NCBI GenBank assembly: GCA_030432795.1
Contig: JAUILW010000090.1
Location: 1 to 9,846, forward strand
Direction of reading: 5' to 3'
From: Gammaproteobacteria bacterium
Lineage (GTDB): Bacteria > Pseudomonadota > Gammaproteobacteria > Pseudomonadales > Azotimanducaceae
Length of the DNA: 9,846 nucleotides
Shown: in pieces, positions 1 through 6,226 of the stretch
Numbering within the stretch: the stretch's first letter is position 1
How the letters are laid out: the number at the start of each line of letters is the position of its first letter
Made by a program: the position numbers and the translations under genes
The notes under the pieces: generated by a model
Database searches by the model: none
What the model saw: the letters and a program-made list of their open reading frames with translations, nothing else
Told to the model about the DNA's origin: nothing

Positions 1-719
1 GCGTTCTGGTGATGGGGTTGCGCACCCTAGCCGATGTGCTCGCCGCGCTCGAGCGCCTGCGCGCAGCGGTGGACCTCAGCGCCTTCGAGTTTTTCTCTGA
101 GCTGTGCCTGCAGAAGGTGATTGCCCAAAAGGCGGTGCGGCGGCCGCTATCTGAGACCGCGCCGTTCTACGCGCTGGTGGAGTTCGATCAGAGCGCTGAA
201 GCGCAGGTGTTCGCGGTGTTTGAAGCGCTTTGCGCGCAAGACGTGGTCCTGGACGGCGTGCTCAGCCAGACGCGGGCGCAGGCGCGCTCACTATGGTATC
301 TGCGCGAAGCCATTTCCGAGAGCCTGGCGCCAGAACACCCTTACAAAAACGATGTGTCCGTGTGCATTGAGGACGTACCAGAGTTCCTCGAAGATGTGAG
401 CGAGCTTGTCTCCGGCGCCTACCCGCAGTTCGAAGTGTGCTGGTACGGCCACATCGGCGACGGCAACTTGCACCTGAACATCCTCAAGCCTGCGGATCTG
501 AGCGATGCGCGCTTCTACGAGCAGTGCCATGCCATCAGCCCGGCTCTGTTCGAGCTGGTGCAGGCCCGGCGGGGAAGCGTGTCGGCGGAACACGGCGTAG
601 GTCTCCTGAAGCGGGATTTTCTGCGCTACAGCCGATCGGATGAAGAGATTGAAGCCATGCGCGGCGTGAAGGCAGTGTTCGACCCGGACGGCATCATGAA
701 TCCAGGAAAACTGCTTTAG
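1..719 (+). CDS. FAD-linked oxidase C-terminal part, probable D-2-hydroxyglutarate dehydrogenase (5' end outside window)
   Basis: The reading frame is open from the left edge (first full codon at 3) to the TAG at 717-719, so the first ATG at 12 is an internal Met, not the start. About 236 residues of the C-terminal domain of the FAD-binding oxidase/transferase type 4 family are present. The N-terminal FAD-binding PCMH domain is missing to the left. Visible family motifs, numbered from the codon at position 9, are GHIGDGNLH (about 147-155; its two His are expected metal/substrate ligands), SAEHGVG (191-197) and the C-terminal FDPDGIMNPGKLL. The family includes D-lactate, glycolate and D-2-hydroxyglutarate dehydrogenases. 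I favour D-2-hydroxyglutarate dehydrogenase because the Pseudomonas enzyme, which removes the D-2-hydroxyglutarate made by SerA, is encoded near rpiA and ilvA as here. No serA is visible. Family assignment is firm, substrate is inferred. Confidence 0.85.
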   Translation, partial: VLVMGLRTLADVLAALERLRAAVDLSAFEFFSELCLQKVIAQKAVRRPLSETAPFYALVEFDQSAEAQVFAVFEALCAQDVVLDGVLSQTRAQARSLWYLREAISESLAPEHPYKNDVSVCIEDVPEFLEDVSELVSGAYPQFEVCWYGHIGDGNLHLNILKPADLSDARFYEQCHAISPALFELVQARRGSVSAEHGVGLLKRDFLRYSRSDEEIEAMRGVKAVFDPDGIMNPGKLL

Positions 720-728
720 TCTCTATCA

Positions 729-745
729 CGCCCTTTACCGGGGCG
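729..745. terminator. Weak GC hairpin between convergent genes
   Basis: A 5-bp stem CGCCC/GGGCG (729-733 and 741-745) with a 7-nt loop lies in the 59-bp gap between the converging oxidase and hydrolase genes. Neither side is followed by a convincing U-tract. The position fits a bidirectional terminator, but the structure is weak. Confidence 0.25.
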
Positions 746-778
746 ATTCCTACCTGGTGTACCTGCGCTTGTTTCGTG

Positions 779-1873
779 TCAAGGAGCCGCGATGGCGCCT
801 GTCGTCTCCGCTTCTTCGCAGGCTGTACACGCGACATCTTTCACCGCAACGCCGTTCACCAGATCGGCGAACCAGTCGCGAAACGTCCGATCGCCGACCT
901 TGAAGGTGTAGAAATAGTCCCGGCCGAGAATCGTGTGACTGGCGCCGCCGGCGATGAACGAGCGAAAGCCGGGCGCTCCGGCGCGAATATCCGCCTGATT
1001 CAGGCGGATCAGCTCCCGCAGGGATACGCCGCGGGCGCCTGTCAGCGCCAGGAACTGCTTCTGCACGTCATCTTCCGCCGCGTCGTAGGCGGCTAGACGA
1101 ATCCGTGGGGTTGCTTTTGCGGCGCCAACGTAGAGCGCCTCGTAGCTGAAGGAGTCATCATTGAGATGCGCGAACGCCGGGGTGCGCTGCAGACCCTTCA
1201 GCGTGTTCCAGCTTTCGTAGGGGAAGTTGTTGCTCACCTCCCGACGGTAGCCTCCCGATCCGTCGCCGAGTTGCAACACGTCGGCATCGCTGTAGTGCTG
1301 TGCGACGAGTGTGGCGTAGTAGGGCGAGGGGATGGAACCCGCCGAGGAACCTGCGACGACGATGCTTTCAGGGCGCCTGATGTTGGCGAACGTCCAGTCT
1401 AGGACCGCCTGCATATTGGCAAAGCCGCGGTGACGCACCGTCAGGGGCTCGGTCGCGCCGCTTACGGGCGGGTAGCTCGTGTCCCTTTCACCAAGGTGCA
1501 CATCTCCGGAGCAGTACGGTGCATACACCACGGTGTGATTGCGCAGCGGATTGTCTGTGCGGGTGAAGTTGAACACGCCATCTGCCTGCTCAGGATGCCG
1601 GCCGTCGAGGTTGATCGTGTAGGAGGGCTTCATTGCCGGGTCGCAGTTCTGTCGGAACCAGCACGCGCCGCCGCCCTGCAGGTAGACCATCAGCTTGTCC
1701 GCATCACCCGGGCGCACGTAGAAGCGGTAGGGCGAGCCGTCGGAGCAGCTCGTTGTACCTCCCGGCGAGAACTCGTTCCAGCCATCGGCGAGCCCGGCGA
1801 CCTTCGATTCCTGAGCGCAGCTGGCCAGCAGGATGACGAGTATGGCGGATAGATATTGCGGGAGGTGCTTCAT
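779..1873 (-). CDS. Pectinacetylesterase/Notum-family serine hydrolase, lipoprotein
   Basis: The protein has 364 residues. It starts with a short hydrophobic signal ending in a lipobox (L16-A17-S18-C19), so it should be lipid-anchored. Residue +2 after Cys is Ala, not Asp, which favours the outer membrane. The rest matches the pectinacetylesterase (PAE/Notum) alpha/beta hydrolase family: oxyanion-type VYLQGGGACW (63-72), nucleophile elbow GSSAGS (175-180, probable Ser177), a likely catalytic Asp in the 264-268 region, and the His in GGASHT (His313). Known members remove acetyl esters from pectin or, for Notum, palmitoleate from Wnt; the bacterial substrate here is unknown. Cysteines at 43, 71, 77, 121 and a C-terminal CTAC (349-352) suggest disulfides in the envelope. 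ATG at 1873 overlaps the rpiA stop (ATGA), with an AGGA-type ribosome site just upstream, so it is probably translated with rpiA. Confidence 0.85.
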   Translation of the reverse strand: MKHLPQYLSAILVILLASCAQESKVAGLADGWNEFSPGGTTSCSDGSPYRFYVRPGDADKLMVYLQGGGACWFRQNCDPAMKPSYTINLDGRHPEQADGVFNFTRTDNPLRNHTVVYAPYCSGDVHLGERDTSYPPVSGATEPLTVRHRGFANMQAVLDWTFANIRRPESIVVAGSSAGSIPSPYYATLVAQHYSDADVLQLGDGSGGYRREVSNNFPYESWNTLKGLQRTPAFAHLNDDSFSYEALYVGAAKATPRIRLAAYDAAEDDVQKQFLALTGARGVSLRELIRLNQADIRAGAPGFRSFIAGGASHTILGRDYFYTFKVGDRTFRDWFADLVNGVAVKDVACTACEEAETTGAIAAP

Positions 1874-2547
1874 GGTGTGTTCCTGACGACGATATTTCCG
1901 GAGCTCTCGGCGATGATCACCGTATCGGCTTTATGGCGGGCGAAGATGCCGCAGCACACTACGCCGGCGATGTCATTGATCTCGCGCTCCAGGGCTCGTG
2001 GCTCGCTGATGTGCAGGCCATGCACGTCGAGAATGAGGTTGCCGTTGTCGGTGGTGAAACCTTCACGCAACTCCGGTGTGCCGCCGAGAGCGACCAGTGC
2101 GCGTGCCACCACGGAGCGCGCCATGGGGATCACCTCTACAGGTAGGGGGTAGCTGCCCAGTACGTCGACCTGTTTGCTTTCGTCGACGATACACACAAAG
2201 GTATCGGCGGCGCTTGCGACGATCTTTTCCCGAGTGAGCGCGCCGCCACCGCCCTTGATCATTTCGCCGGCTGCATTCACTTCGTCCGCCCCGTCGACAT
2301 ACACCGCCACGTCCCGCGCCGCGGTGAGCGCGAGCACCTGCACACCGCCGGCCTGCAGGCGTGCGCTGGACGCCTCGGAGCTGGCGACCGCAGCGTCGAA
2401 CTTGTGGCGGATCGCTGCGAGGCCGTCAATGAAGAAATTGGCTGTGGAGCCCGTACCGACGCCGACGATCGTGTCGGGCTTCAGCAGCGGCTCGATGTGA
2501 GCGAGGGCGGCTTCAGCCACCCTGCGTTTTAGTTCGTCTTGGTTCAT
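1870..2547 (-). CDS. rpiA: Ribose-5-phosphate isomerase A
   Basis: RpiA interconverts ribose 5-phosphate and ribulose 5-phosphate in the cytosolic non-oxidative pentose phosphate pathway. The 225-residue product has the whole family signature: VGVGTGSTANFFID (28-41, phosphate-binding loop), YVDGADE (83-89) with catalytic-site Asp85 and Asp88, IKGGGGALTREK (97-108) with Lys98 and Glu107, and the late VEVIPMA and TDNGN motifs. E. coli RpiA has 219 residues. The open frame extends to 2571, but I chose ATG 2547 because GGAGG stands 10 nt upstream (2558-2562) and the N-terminus MNQDELKR matches the E. coli MTQDELKK start. It is divergent from ilvA and its stop overlaps the start of the downstream hydrolase gene. 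Confidence 0.97.
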   Translation of the reverse strand: MNQDELKRRVAEAALAHIEPLLKPDTIVGVGTGSTANFFIDGLAAIRHKFDAAVASSEASSARLQAGGVQVLALTAARDVAVYVDGADEVNAAGEMIKGGGGALTREKIVASAADTFVCIVDESKQVDVLGSYPLPVEVIPMARSVVARALVALGGTPELREGFTTDNGNLILDVHGLHISEPRALEREINDIAGVVCCGIFARHKADTVIIAESSGNIVVRNTP

Positions 2548-2557
2548 ACTGCGCGCG

Positions 2558-2562
2558 CCTCC
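2558..2562 (-). promoter_or_regulatory. Ribosome binding site of rpiA
   Basis: GGAGG on the minus strand, 10 nt before ATG 2547. It decides the rpiA start against the upstream in-frame ATG at 2571. Confidence 0.7.
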
Positions 2563-2579
2563 GGTGAGCACAAAATCAG

Positions 2580-4094
2580 ATGCTTGAACGCTACGTCAAG
2601 AAAATTCTTGCGGCGCGCGTCTATGACGTTGCCCGCACCACTCCATTGCAGACGTTGGACGTACTATCTGAGCGGCTCGACACTCCGGTGCTTGCCAAGC
2701 GTGAGGACCTCCAGCCGGTGTTCTCGTTCAAGCTGCGCGGTGCCTATAACAAGATGGCGCATCTGGATGCCGGAGAGCGGGCGCGGGGGGTAATCACGGC
2801 ATCGGCGGGCAACCATGCGCAGGGTGTGGCGCTGGCGGCGAAGACCCTTGGGTGCCGCGCGACCATCGTCATGGGCCGCAACACGCCGAGCATCAAGGTG
2901 AACGCAGTGAAGCGTCATGGCGGACACATCGTGCTGCACGGGGATACCTACAACGATGCCTCTGCGCACGCCCATCGTCTGGCCGAAGAAAAGGGGCTCA
3001 CCTACGTGCACCCGTACGACGATCCCGAGGTGATCGCCGGCCAGGGCACTGTGGGCATGGAGATTCTCAATCAGCACAGCGGCGACCTGGAGGCGGTGTA
3101 CGTGCCGGTTGGCGGCGGTGGGCTCATTTCCGGCATCGCCGCGTATGTGAAGTACCTGCGCCCGGACGTGCGCATCGTCGGCGTGGAAGCGGAGGGGTCC
3201 GCTTGCCTGGCTGCAGCAAGGGCGGCCGGCAGACGCGTGCGCTTACCGTATGAAACGCTGGATCTCTTTGCTGACGGCGTCTCTGTAGCGCAGATCGGCC
3301 GGGAGACCTTCAAGATCTGTCGCCGTTACGTCGACGAGGTGATTACCGTGAGCACGGACGAGATCTGTGCGGCGATCAAAGATCTCTATGACGACATGCG
3401 CTCCATTGCCGAACCGGCGGGGGCGCTCAGTGTCGCAGGGCTGAAGAAAGTCGTGGAAGCGCGTGGCCCGCAAGGCCCGAGTGTGGCGGTAGTCAGCGGC
3501 GCCAATGTGAATTTCGATCGGCTGCGGCATATTTCTGAGCGCGCGGAGGTGGGCGAGCATCGTGAGGTGGTGCTGGGCGTCACCATCCCGGAGAAGCCCG
3601 GTAGCTTCAGGCGCTTCTGTCGTACGCTCGGCAAACGCTCGGTCACGGAGTTCAACTACCGCAGGGCCGATGTCTTCGAAGCGCATGTCTATGTTGGCGC
3701 CCAGGTGGATACTCCGGCGGACGGTCGGGCGCTCATCGAGCGCCTGCGGGGTGCTGGATATGCGGTGGAAGACATGACGCTCAACGAGACAGCCAAGTTG
3801 CACGTGCGGCATATGGTCGGCGGGCGAAGCGGTGGTGACGCGCCCGAACTCTTATACCGATTCGAGTTCCCAGAGCGCCCGGGCGCTCTGATGGGTTTTC
3901 TCAACGGGCTCGGCAGCCGCTGGGACATCACCCTGTTCCACTATCGCAATCACGGTGCGGCCTGGGGTCGCGTACTGGTTGGGTTCCGCGGGCAGTCCAA
4001 AGAGCGACGGGCGCTCGAGGCGTTTCTCAAGCAGATTGGCTACCGTTACTGGGAAGAAAGCGGCAACGCTGCCTACCGGCTCTTCCTTGCCTGA
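2580..4094 (+). CDS. ilvA: Threonine deaminase (threonine ammonia-lyase), biosynthetic
   Basis: IlvA converts threonine to 2-oxobutyrate and ammonia, the committed step of isoleucine synthesis, using PLP. The 504-residue product (E. coli 514) has the fold-type II PLP domain: SFKLRGAYNKM (49-59) with the Schiff-base Lys51, SAGNHAQG (75-82), the phosphate-binding glycine loop VGGGGLISG (177-185) and SGAN (307-310). Two ACT-like regulatory regions follow at about 329-400 and 423-495, each with a (P)E(K/R)PG motif. These separate it from the short catabolic TdcB type (about 330 residues) and predict feedback inhibition by isoleucine. The N-terminus MLERYVKKIL fits the Pseudomonas-type IlvA start; the ribosome site is poor (GGTGAG about 13 nt upstream). 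Its promoter must overlap rpiA, only 32 bp away. No leader peptide or attenuator is visible. Confidence 0.96.
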   Translation: MLERYVKKILAARVYDVARTTPLQTLDVLSERLDTPVLAKREDLQPVFSFKLRGAYNKMAHLDAGERARGVITASAGNHAQGVALAAKTLGCRATIVMGRNTPSIKVNAVKRHGGHIVLHGDTYNDASAHAHRLAEEKGLTYVHPYDDPEVIAGQGTVGMEILNQHSGDLEAVYVPVGGGGLISGIAAYVKYLRPDVRIVGVEAEGSACLAAARAAGRRVRLPYETLDLFADGVSVAQIGRETFKICRRYVDEVITVSTDEICAAIKDLYDDMRSIAEPAGALSVAGLKKVVEARGPQGPSVAVVSGANVNFDRLRHISERAEVGEHREVVLGVTIPEKPGSFRRFCRTLGKRSVTEFNYRRADVFEAHVYVGAQVDTPADGRALIERLRGAGYAVEDMTLNETAKLHVRHMVGGRSGGDAPELLYRFEFPERPGALMGFLNGLGSRWDITLFHYRNHGAAWGRVLVGFRGQSKERRALEAFLKQIGYRYWEESGNAAYRLFLA

Positions 4095-4109
4095 TCACCG
4101 GTTGACGGG

Positions 4110-4646
4110 TCAGGCGTTGGCGATGTAGCGGCCGAACTCGTCTTCGAATGCGAGCCTTCGGGTGTCGGTGATGCGGTCGATGTAGAGCACGCCGTCCAGG
4201 TGGTCGAACTCGTGTTGCACGACGGTGGCCGGAAACCCCTCTAGCTCGAGCTGCTGTGCCGTGCCTTCGGTGTCGGTGTAACGCACCAGCACATGTTGCG
4301 GGCGCTCGACGAAGCCGCGTAAGCCCGGCACGGAAAGGCAGCCTTCCCAGTAACCGGCGGTGGAGCCTTCCAGTGTTTCGATGACCGGATTGACGAACAC
4401 GGTGAGGGGCACCGCCTCGATTTCTCCATAGCGGGTTGGTCCGCCGGGCAGCTCGATGATCGCTAACCTCAGACCCTCGCCAATCTGCGGCGCGGCGAGG
4501 CCGATGCCGCCGTAGTCGTGCAGCGTATCTTCCATATCGTTGAGCAGGCGGTCGAAGGCTTCCGTGCCGAGGAAAGCGTCTTCTACCTCAAAGGCGCGCT
4601 GGCGCAGGTGTGGATGCCCCATGCGCAGTATGCGTCTTACAGCCAT
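4110..4646 (-). CDS. def: Peptide deformylase
   Basis: Def removes the formyl group from N-terminal formyl-Met of new proteins; it is a cytosolic Fe/Zn metalloenzyme. All three family motifs are intact in the 178-residue product: GIGLAAPQ (47-54), EGCLS (101-105, ligand Cys103) and QHEFDH (144-149, ligands His145 and His149, catalytic Glu146). ATG 4646 has a strong GAGGAG (4655-4660) 8 nt upstream. It lies 27 bp downstream of the methyltransferase gene and is probably co-transcribed with it; it converges on ilvA with a 15-bp gap. There is no fmt next to it, as there is for the main def gene of many proteobacteria, so this may be a second deformylase; that is inference. Catalytic competence looks complete. 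Confidence 0.95.
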   Translation of the reverse strand: MAVRRILRMGHPHLRQRAFEVEDAFLGTEAFDRLLNDMEDTLHDYGGIGLAAPQIGEGLRLAIIELPGGPTRYGEIEAVPLTVFVNPVIETLEGSTAGYWEGCLSVPGLRGFVERPQHVLVRYTDTEGTAQQLELEGFPATVVQHEFDHLDGVLYIDRITDTRRLAFEDEFGRYIANA

Positions 4647-4673
4647 ATGCAGGACTCCTCTGTGAGGCCTCCA

Positions 4674-5285
4674 TTAAGACGAACGCAGCTTACCGAGTCC
4701 AGGCACAAAACGACCGGTTTGTGATGCGTAGCGCCGGTATTCGGCACCGTGAGTCCGCAACAGGTAGGGCTCTTCCACGTACCGCACCTGCAGGTGGATG
4801 CCGACGGCGAACAGCGCCGCTGCGACGATCGTCACCGGGGTGGGTAGCACCAGCAGCAATCCCAGGAGGTAGATACCCATGCTGGTGAAAATCGGGTTGC
4901 GTACCCAGCGGAACATCCCATGGGTGACAAGTGCCGTGCGCTCTGCATCGTCCACGCCCACCCGCCAGGAAGCGCCCATGCCGAGCTGCGCGGCGATGCC
5001 TGCGGTGATACCCAGCGCGGCCGTGCTGGCGCCGGCTTGGTGGAGTGTCGGCAGGCTAAACAGCACACCACCGCCTGGCAGATCGAACAGAGTGATGACA
5101 GGGGAGAGGAACGTCAGACTGATGCCGCCGGTTGCTGTAATACCGGCAAACCAGGGCAGGGAGCCGACACGGCCTTTGAAGCCCTTGATGCCGGTAGAAC
5201 CCGTGCGCAGGTACTGAATGATCGTGCGCAGGATAAACAGAACGAAGCCCCAGGTAAGGCTGAGTGTGAGGGCTGTGATCGGCAT
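4674..5285 (-). CDS. Membrane methyltransferase, isoprenylcysteine carboxyl methyltransferase-like
   Basis: The 203-residue protein has about four to five hydrophobic segments (roughly 4-24, 46-68, 88-103 and 133-165). Its C-terminal region carries the hallmark of the ICMT/PEMT-like membrane methyltransferase family: FRWVRNPIF (125-133) followed by VEEPYLLRTHGAEYRRY (170-186). Those residues bind S-adenosylmethionine in characterised members. The acceptor (lipid, isoprenoid or small molecule) cannot be told from sequence. ATG 5285 has AGGAG (5293-5297) 7 nt upstream. The upstream region is an AT-rich island with a perfect 14-bp palindrome, so it is likely to have its own regulated promoter. 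def follows after 27 bp. I am confident of the family, not of the substrate. Confidence 0.85.
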   Translation of the reverse strand: MPITALTLSLTWGFVLFILRTIIQYLRTGSTGIKGFKGRVGSLPWFAGITATGGISLTFLSPVITLFDLPGGGVLFSLPTLHQAGASTAALGITAGIAAQLGMGASWRVGVDDAERTALVTHGMFRWVRNPIFTSMGIYLLGLLLVLPTPVTIVAAALFAVGIHLQVRYVEEPYLLRTHGAEYRRYASQTGRFVPGLGKLRSS

Positions 5286-5312
5286 GGGTGTGCTCCTGAA
5301 CTATGAGGAGCG

Positions 5313-5346
5313 CATTGTTTATATATATGAATACGTATTCAAGTAT
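5313..5346 (-). promoter_or_regulatory. AT-rich promoter region of the methyltransferase-def unit
   Basis: This stretch is strongly AT-rich in an otherwise GC-rich window. Read leftward it offers TATAAA/TATATA (-10-like, about 5318-5325) and TTGAAT (-35-like, 5337-5342). The spacing between these two boxes is short (13 nt), so the exact boxes are uncertain. It lies 28-61 bp before the methyltransferase start codon, between that gene and the end of fau. Confidence 0.5.
5328..5341. promoter_or_regulatory. Perfect 14-bp palindrome TGAATACGTATTCA, candidate operator
   Basis: TGAATACGTATTCA is identical to its reverse complement and sits where the -35/spacer of the leftward methyltransferase promoter should be. 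Size, symmetry and the AATACGTATT core resemble operators of TetR-type dimeric repressors. No regulator gene is in the window, so the binding protein is unknown. Confidence 0.55.
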
Positions 5347-5928
5347 TTATTTGTGAGAGCCGATAGGCCGGTACCCCATTTCTGTCAGCACCGCCTGTAG
5401 CGGCAGGTCCCATGGTTGCCGCGCGATCGGCTCCTCGCACTCCTGCAGGCTGTGCGCCACCCCTACGAGCGATGGGCGCAGGAGCGGGTGCACAGTGCCA
5501 AAGGTCCTGTCGTAGTAGCCGCCGCCCATGCCGAGACGCGAGCCCAGCCCGTCGAACGCCACCAGCGGCGTCAGAACCACATCGATGGCCAGGGTGGGCA
5601 CGTGCATCGCGCCGCTCGGTGGTACCAGGATGTTGAAAGCACCGCGCTGCAGGGGCCGGTGCGGCAGATGCTCGTAGAACGACAGGCGATTCGACAACGG
5701 ATCGATCACGGGCAGCACAATGCGTTTGCCCATGCTCCATAGCCGGATGAACGACTCGTGCAGGTTGAGCTCCCCATCGGCGGCTGCATAAGCCGCGAAA
5801 GTCTTTGCCCGGAGGGGCAGCGCGGAGCGGCTCAGGTGGCGCGCCAGCGCGTGTCCATGTGCTTGTTGAACGGCGTCGGATAGTGCGCGGCGTTGGCGAC
5901 GCATCGCGCTGCGTAGGGCGTGGCTCAT
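5347..5928 (-). CDS. fau: 5-formyltetrahydrofolate cyclo-ligase
   Basis: The enzyme (YgfA/Fau, MTHFS family) uses ATP to turn 5-formyltetrahydrofolate into 5,10-methenyltetrahydrofolate, salvaging a by-product that inhibits folate enzymes. The 193-residue product carries the ATP/folate motif at 126-141 (key residues DGLGSRLGMGGGYYDR), the N-terminal basic RRQRRALS region and the C-terminal PWD...VLTE motif. The open frame runs back to 6060, but that part is 6S RNA; family length and the N-terminus MSHALRSAMRRQRR favour ATG 5928. This ATG has no clear ribosome site and lies 12 nt after the closing stem of 6S RNA. The order ssrS-fau is conserved from E. coli, where both come from one transcript. 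Confidence 0.93.
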   Translation of the reverse strand: MSHALRSAMRRQRRALSDAVQQAHGHALARHLSRSALPLRAKTFAAYAAADGELNLHESFIRLWSMGKRIVLPVIDPLSNRLSFYEHLPHRPLQRGAFNILVPPSGAMHVPTLAIDVVLTPLVAFDGLGSRLGMGGGYYDRTFGTVHPLLRPSLVGVAHSLQECEEPIARQPWDLPLQAVLTEMGYRPIGSHK

Positions 5929-5940
5929 GAGGGAAAGTAT

Positions 5941-6137
5941 GTCGCCCGGCGGTGCCGCTGCATAGGCTGCCCTGAACCGTTGTGGCTCAGGGCGGAGACC
6001 CGTGCGACCCTTAAGGCTACCCAAGGAATCCGCGAACGGACCCTCGTTGGGTTTGCACACCGGGGCCGACGCCAGAATCTCCTAACGTTAATATAACGGC
6101 TCAAGGACGACCCTAGCTGGCGAACACCCCAGGCGAC
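5941..6137 (-). ncRNA. ssrS: 6S RNA
   Basis: 6S RNA binds sigma-70 RNA polymerase by mimicking an open promoter and changes transcription in stationary phase. It was recognised by place (between zapA and fau, same strand) and by structure. The ends pair as a closing stem GUCGCCUGG (6129-6137) with CCGGGCGAC (5941-5949), giving about 197 nt. The 5' strand of the central bubble has CCUUGAGCCGUUAUAUUAAC (6087-6106), close to E. coli CCCUGAGCCGAUAUUU. The 3' side has the typical stem CCCUGAGCC (5984-5992) with GGUUCAGGG (5970-5978). Exact ends are estimated from pairing. fau follows at once, so the 3' end is probably made by processing. Confidence 0.93.
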
Positions 6138-6143
6138 AAAGAA

Positions 6144-6149
6144 AGTATA
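6144..6149 (-). promoter_or_regulatory. -10 box of the 6S RNA promoter
   Basis: TATACT stands on the minus strand 6 nt before the predicted 6S 5' end at 6137, as expected for a sigma-70 start. No good -35 hexamer is visible 16-18 nt further upstream. Confidence 0.6.
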
Positions 6150-6199
6150 TAGATTTCCGCGAAGGTGTCTTCTTGCGTTTGCCGCGCTTGTGACGTAAG

Positions 6200-6226
6200 A
6201 CAGGCTGCTGAAAAAAAGCCGCCTGC
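6200..6226 (-). terminator. Hairpin with a T7 loop after zapA
   Basis: Just after the zapA stop the minus strand reads GCAGGCGGC, then a T-rich loop of 9 nt, then GCAGCCTG: an 8-bp stem with one mismatch. The seven T are in the loop or can serve as a U-tract behind the first arm, so this is at best an atypical terminator or attenuator between zapA and 6S RNA. It directly adjoins a second palindrome, CAGCTCGAGCTG (6229-6240), formed by the last zapA codons. Confidence 0.3.

Noticed and set aside
1430..1852. 140-codon plus-strand frame opposite the pectinacetylesterase-like gene.
   Set aside because: Shadow of a gene with clear signal peptide and hydrolase motifs on the other strand.
3243..3812. 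189-codon open frame on the minus strand inside ilvA.
   Set aside because: Antisense shadow of a fully intact ilvA; GC-rich codon use keeps the opposite frame open, with no motif or ribosome site.
4095..4109. Terminator between convergent ilvA and def.
   Set aside because: The gap is 15 bp; only a 5-bp CCTGA/TCAGG pairing that takes in bases of both genes, with no U-tract, is visible.
5316..5350. AT-rich stretch as a replication or transfer origin or attachment site.
   Set aside because: It is too short, has a single palindrome and no iterons, DnaA boxes, integrase or tRNA nearby; a promoter/operator explains it better.
5929..6060. N-terminal extension of fau to ATG 6060.
   Set aside because: It lies wholly inside 6S RNA, has no resemblance to the cyclo-ligase N-terminus and would make the protein far longer than the family.
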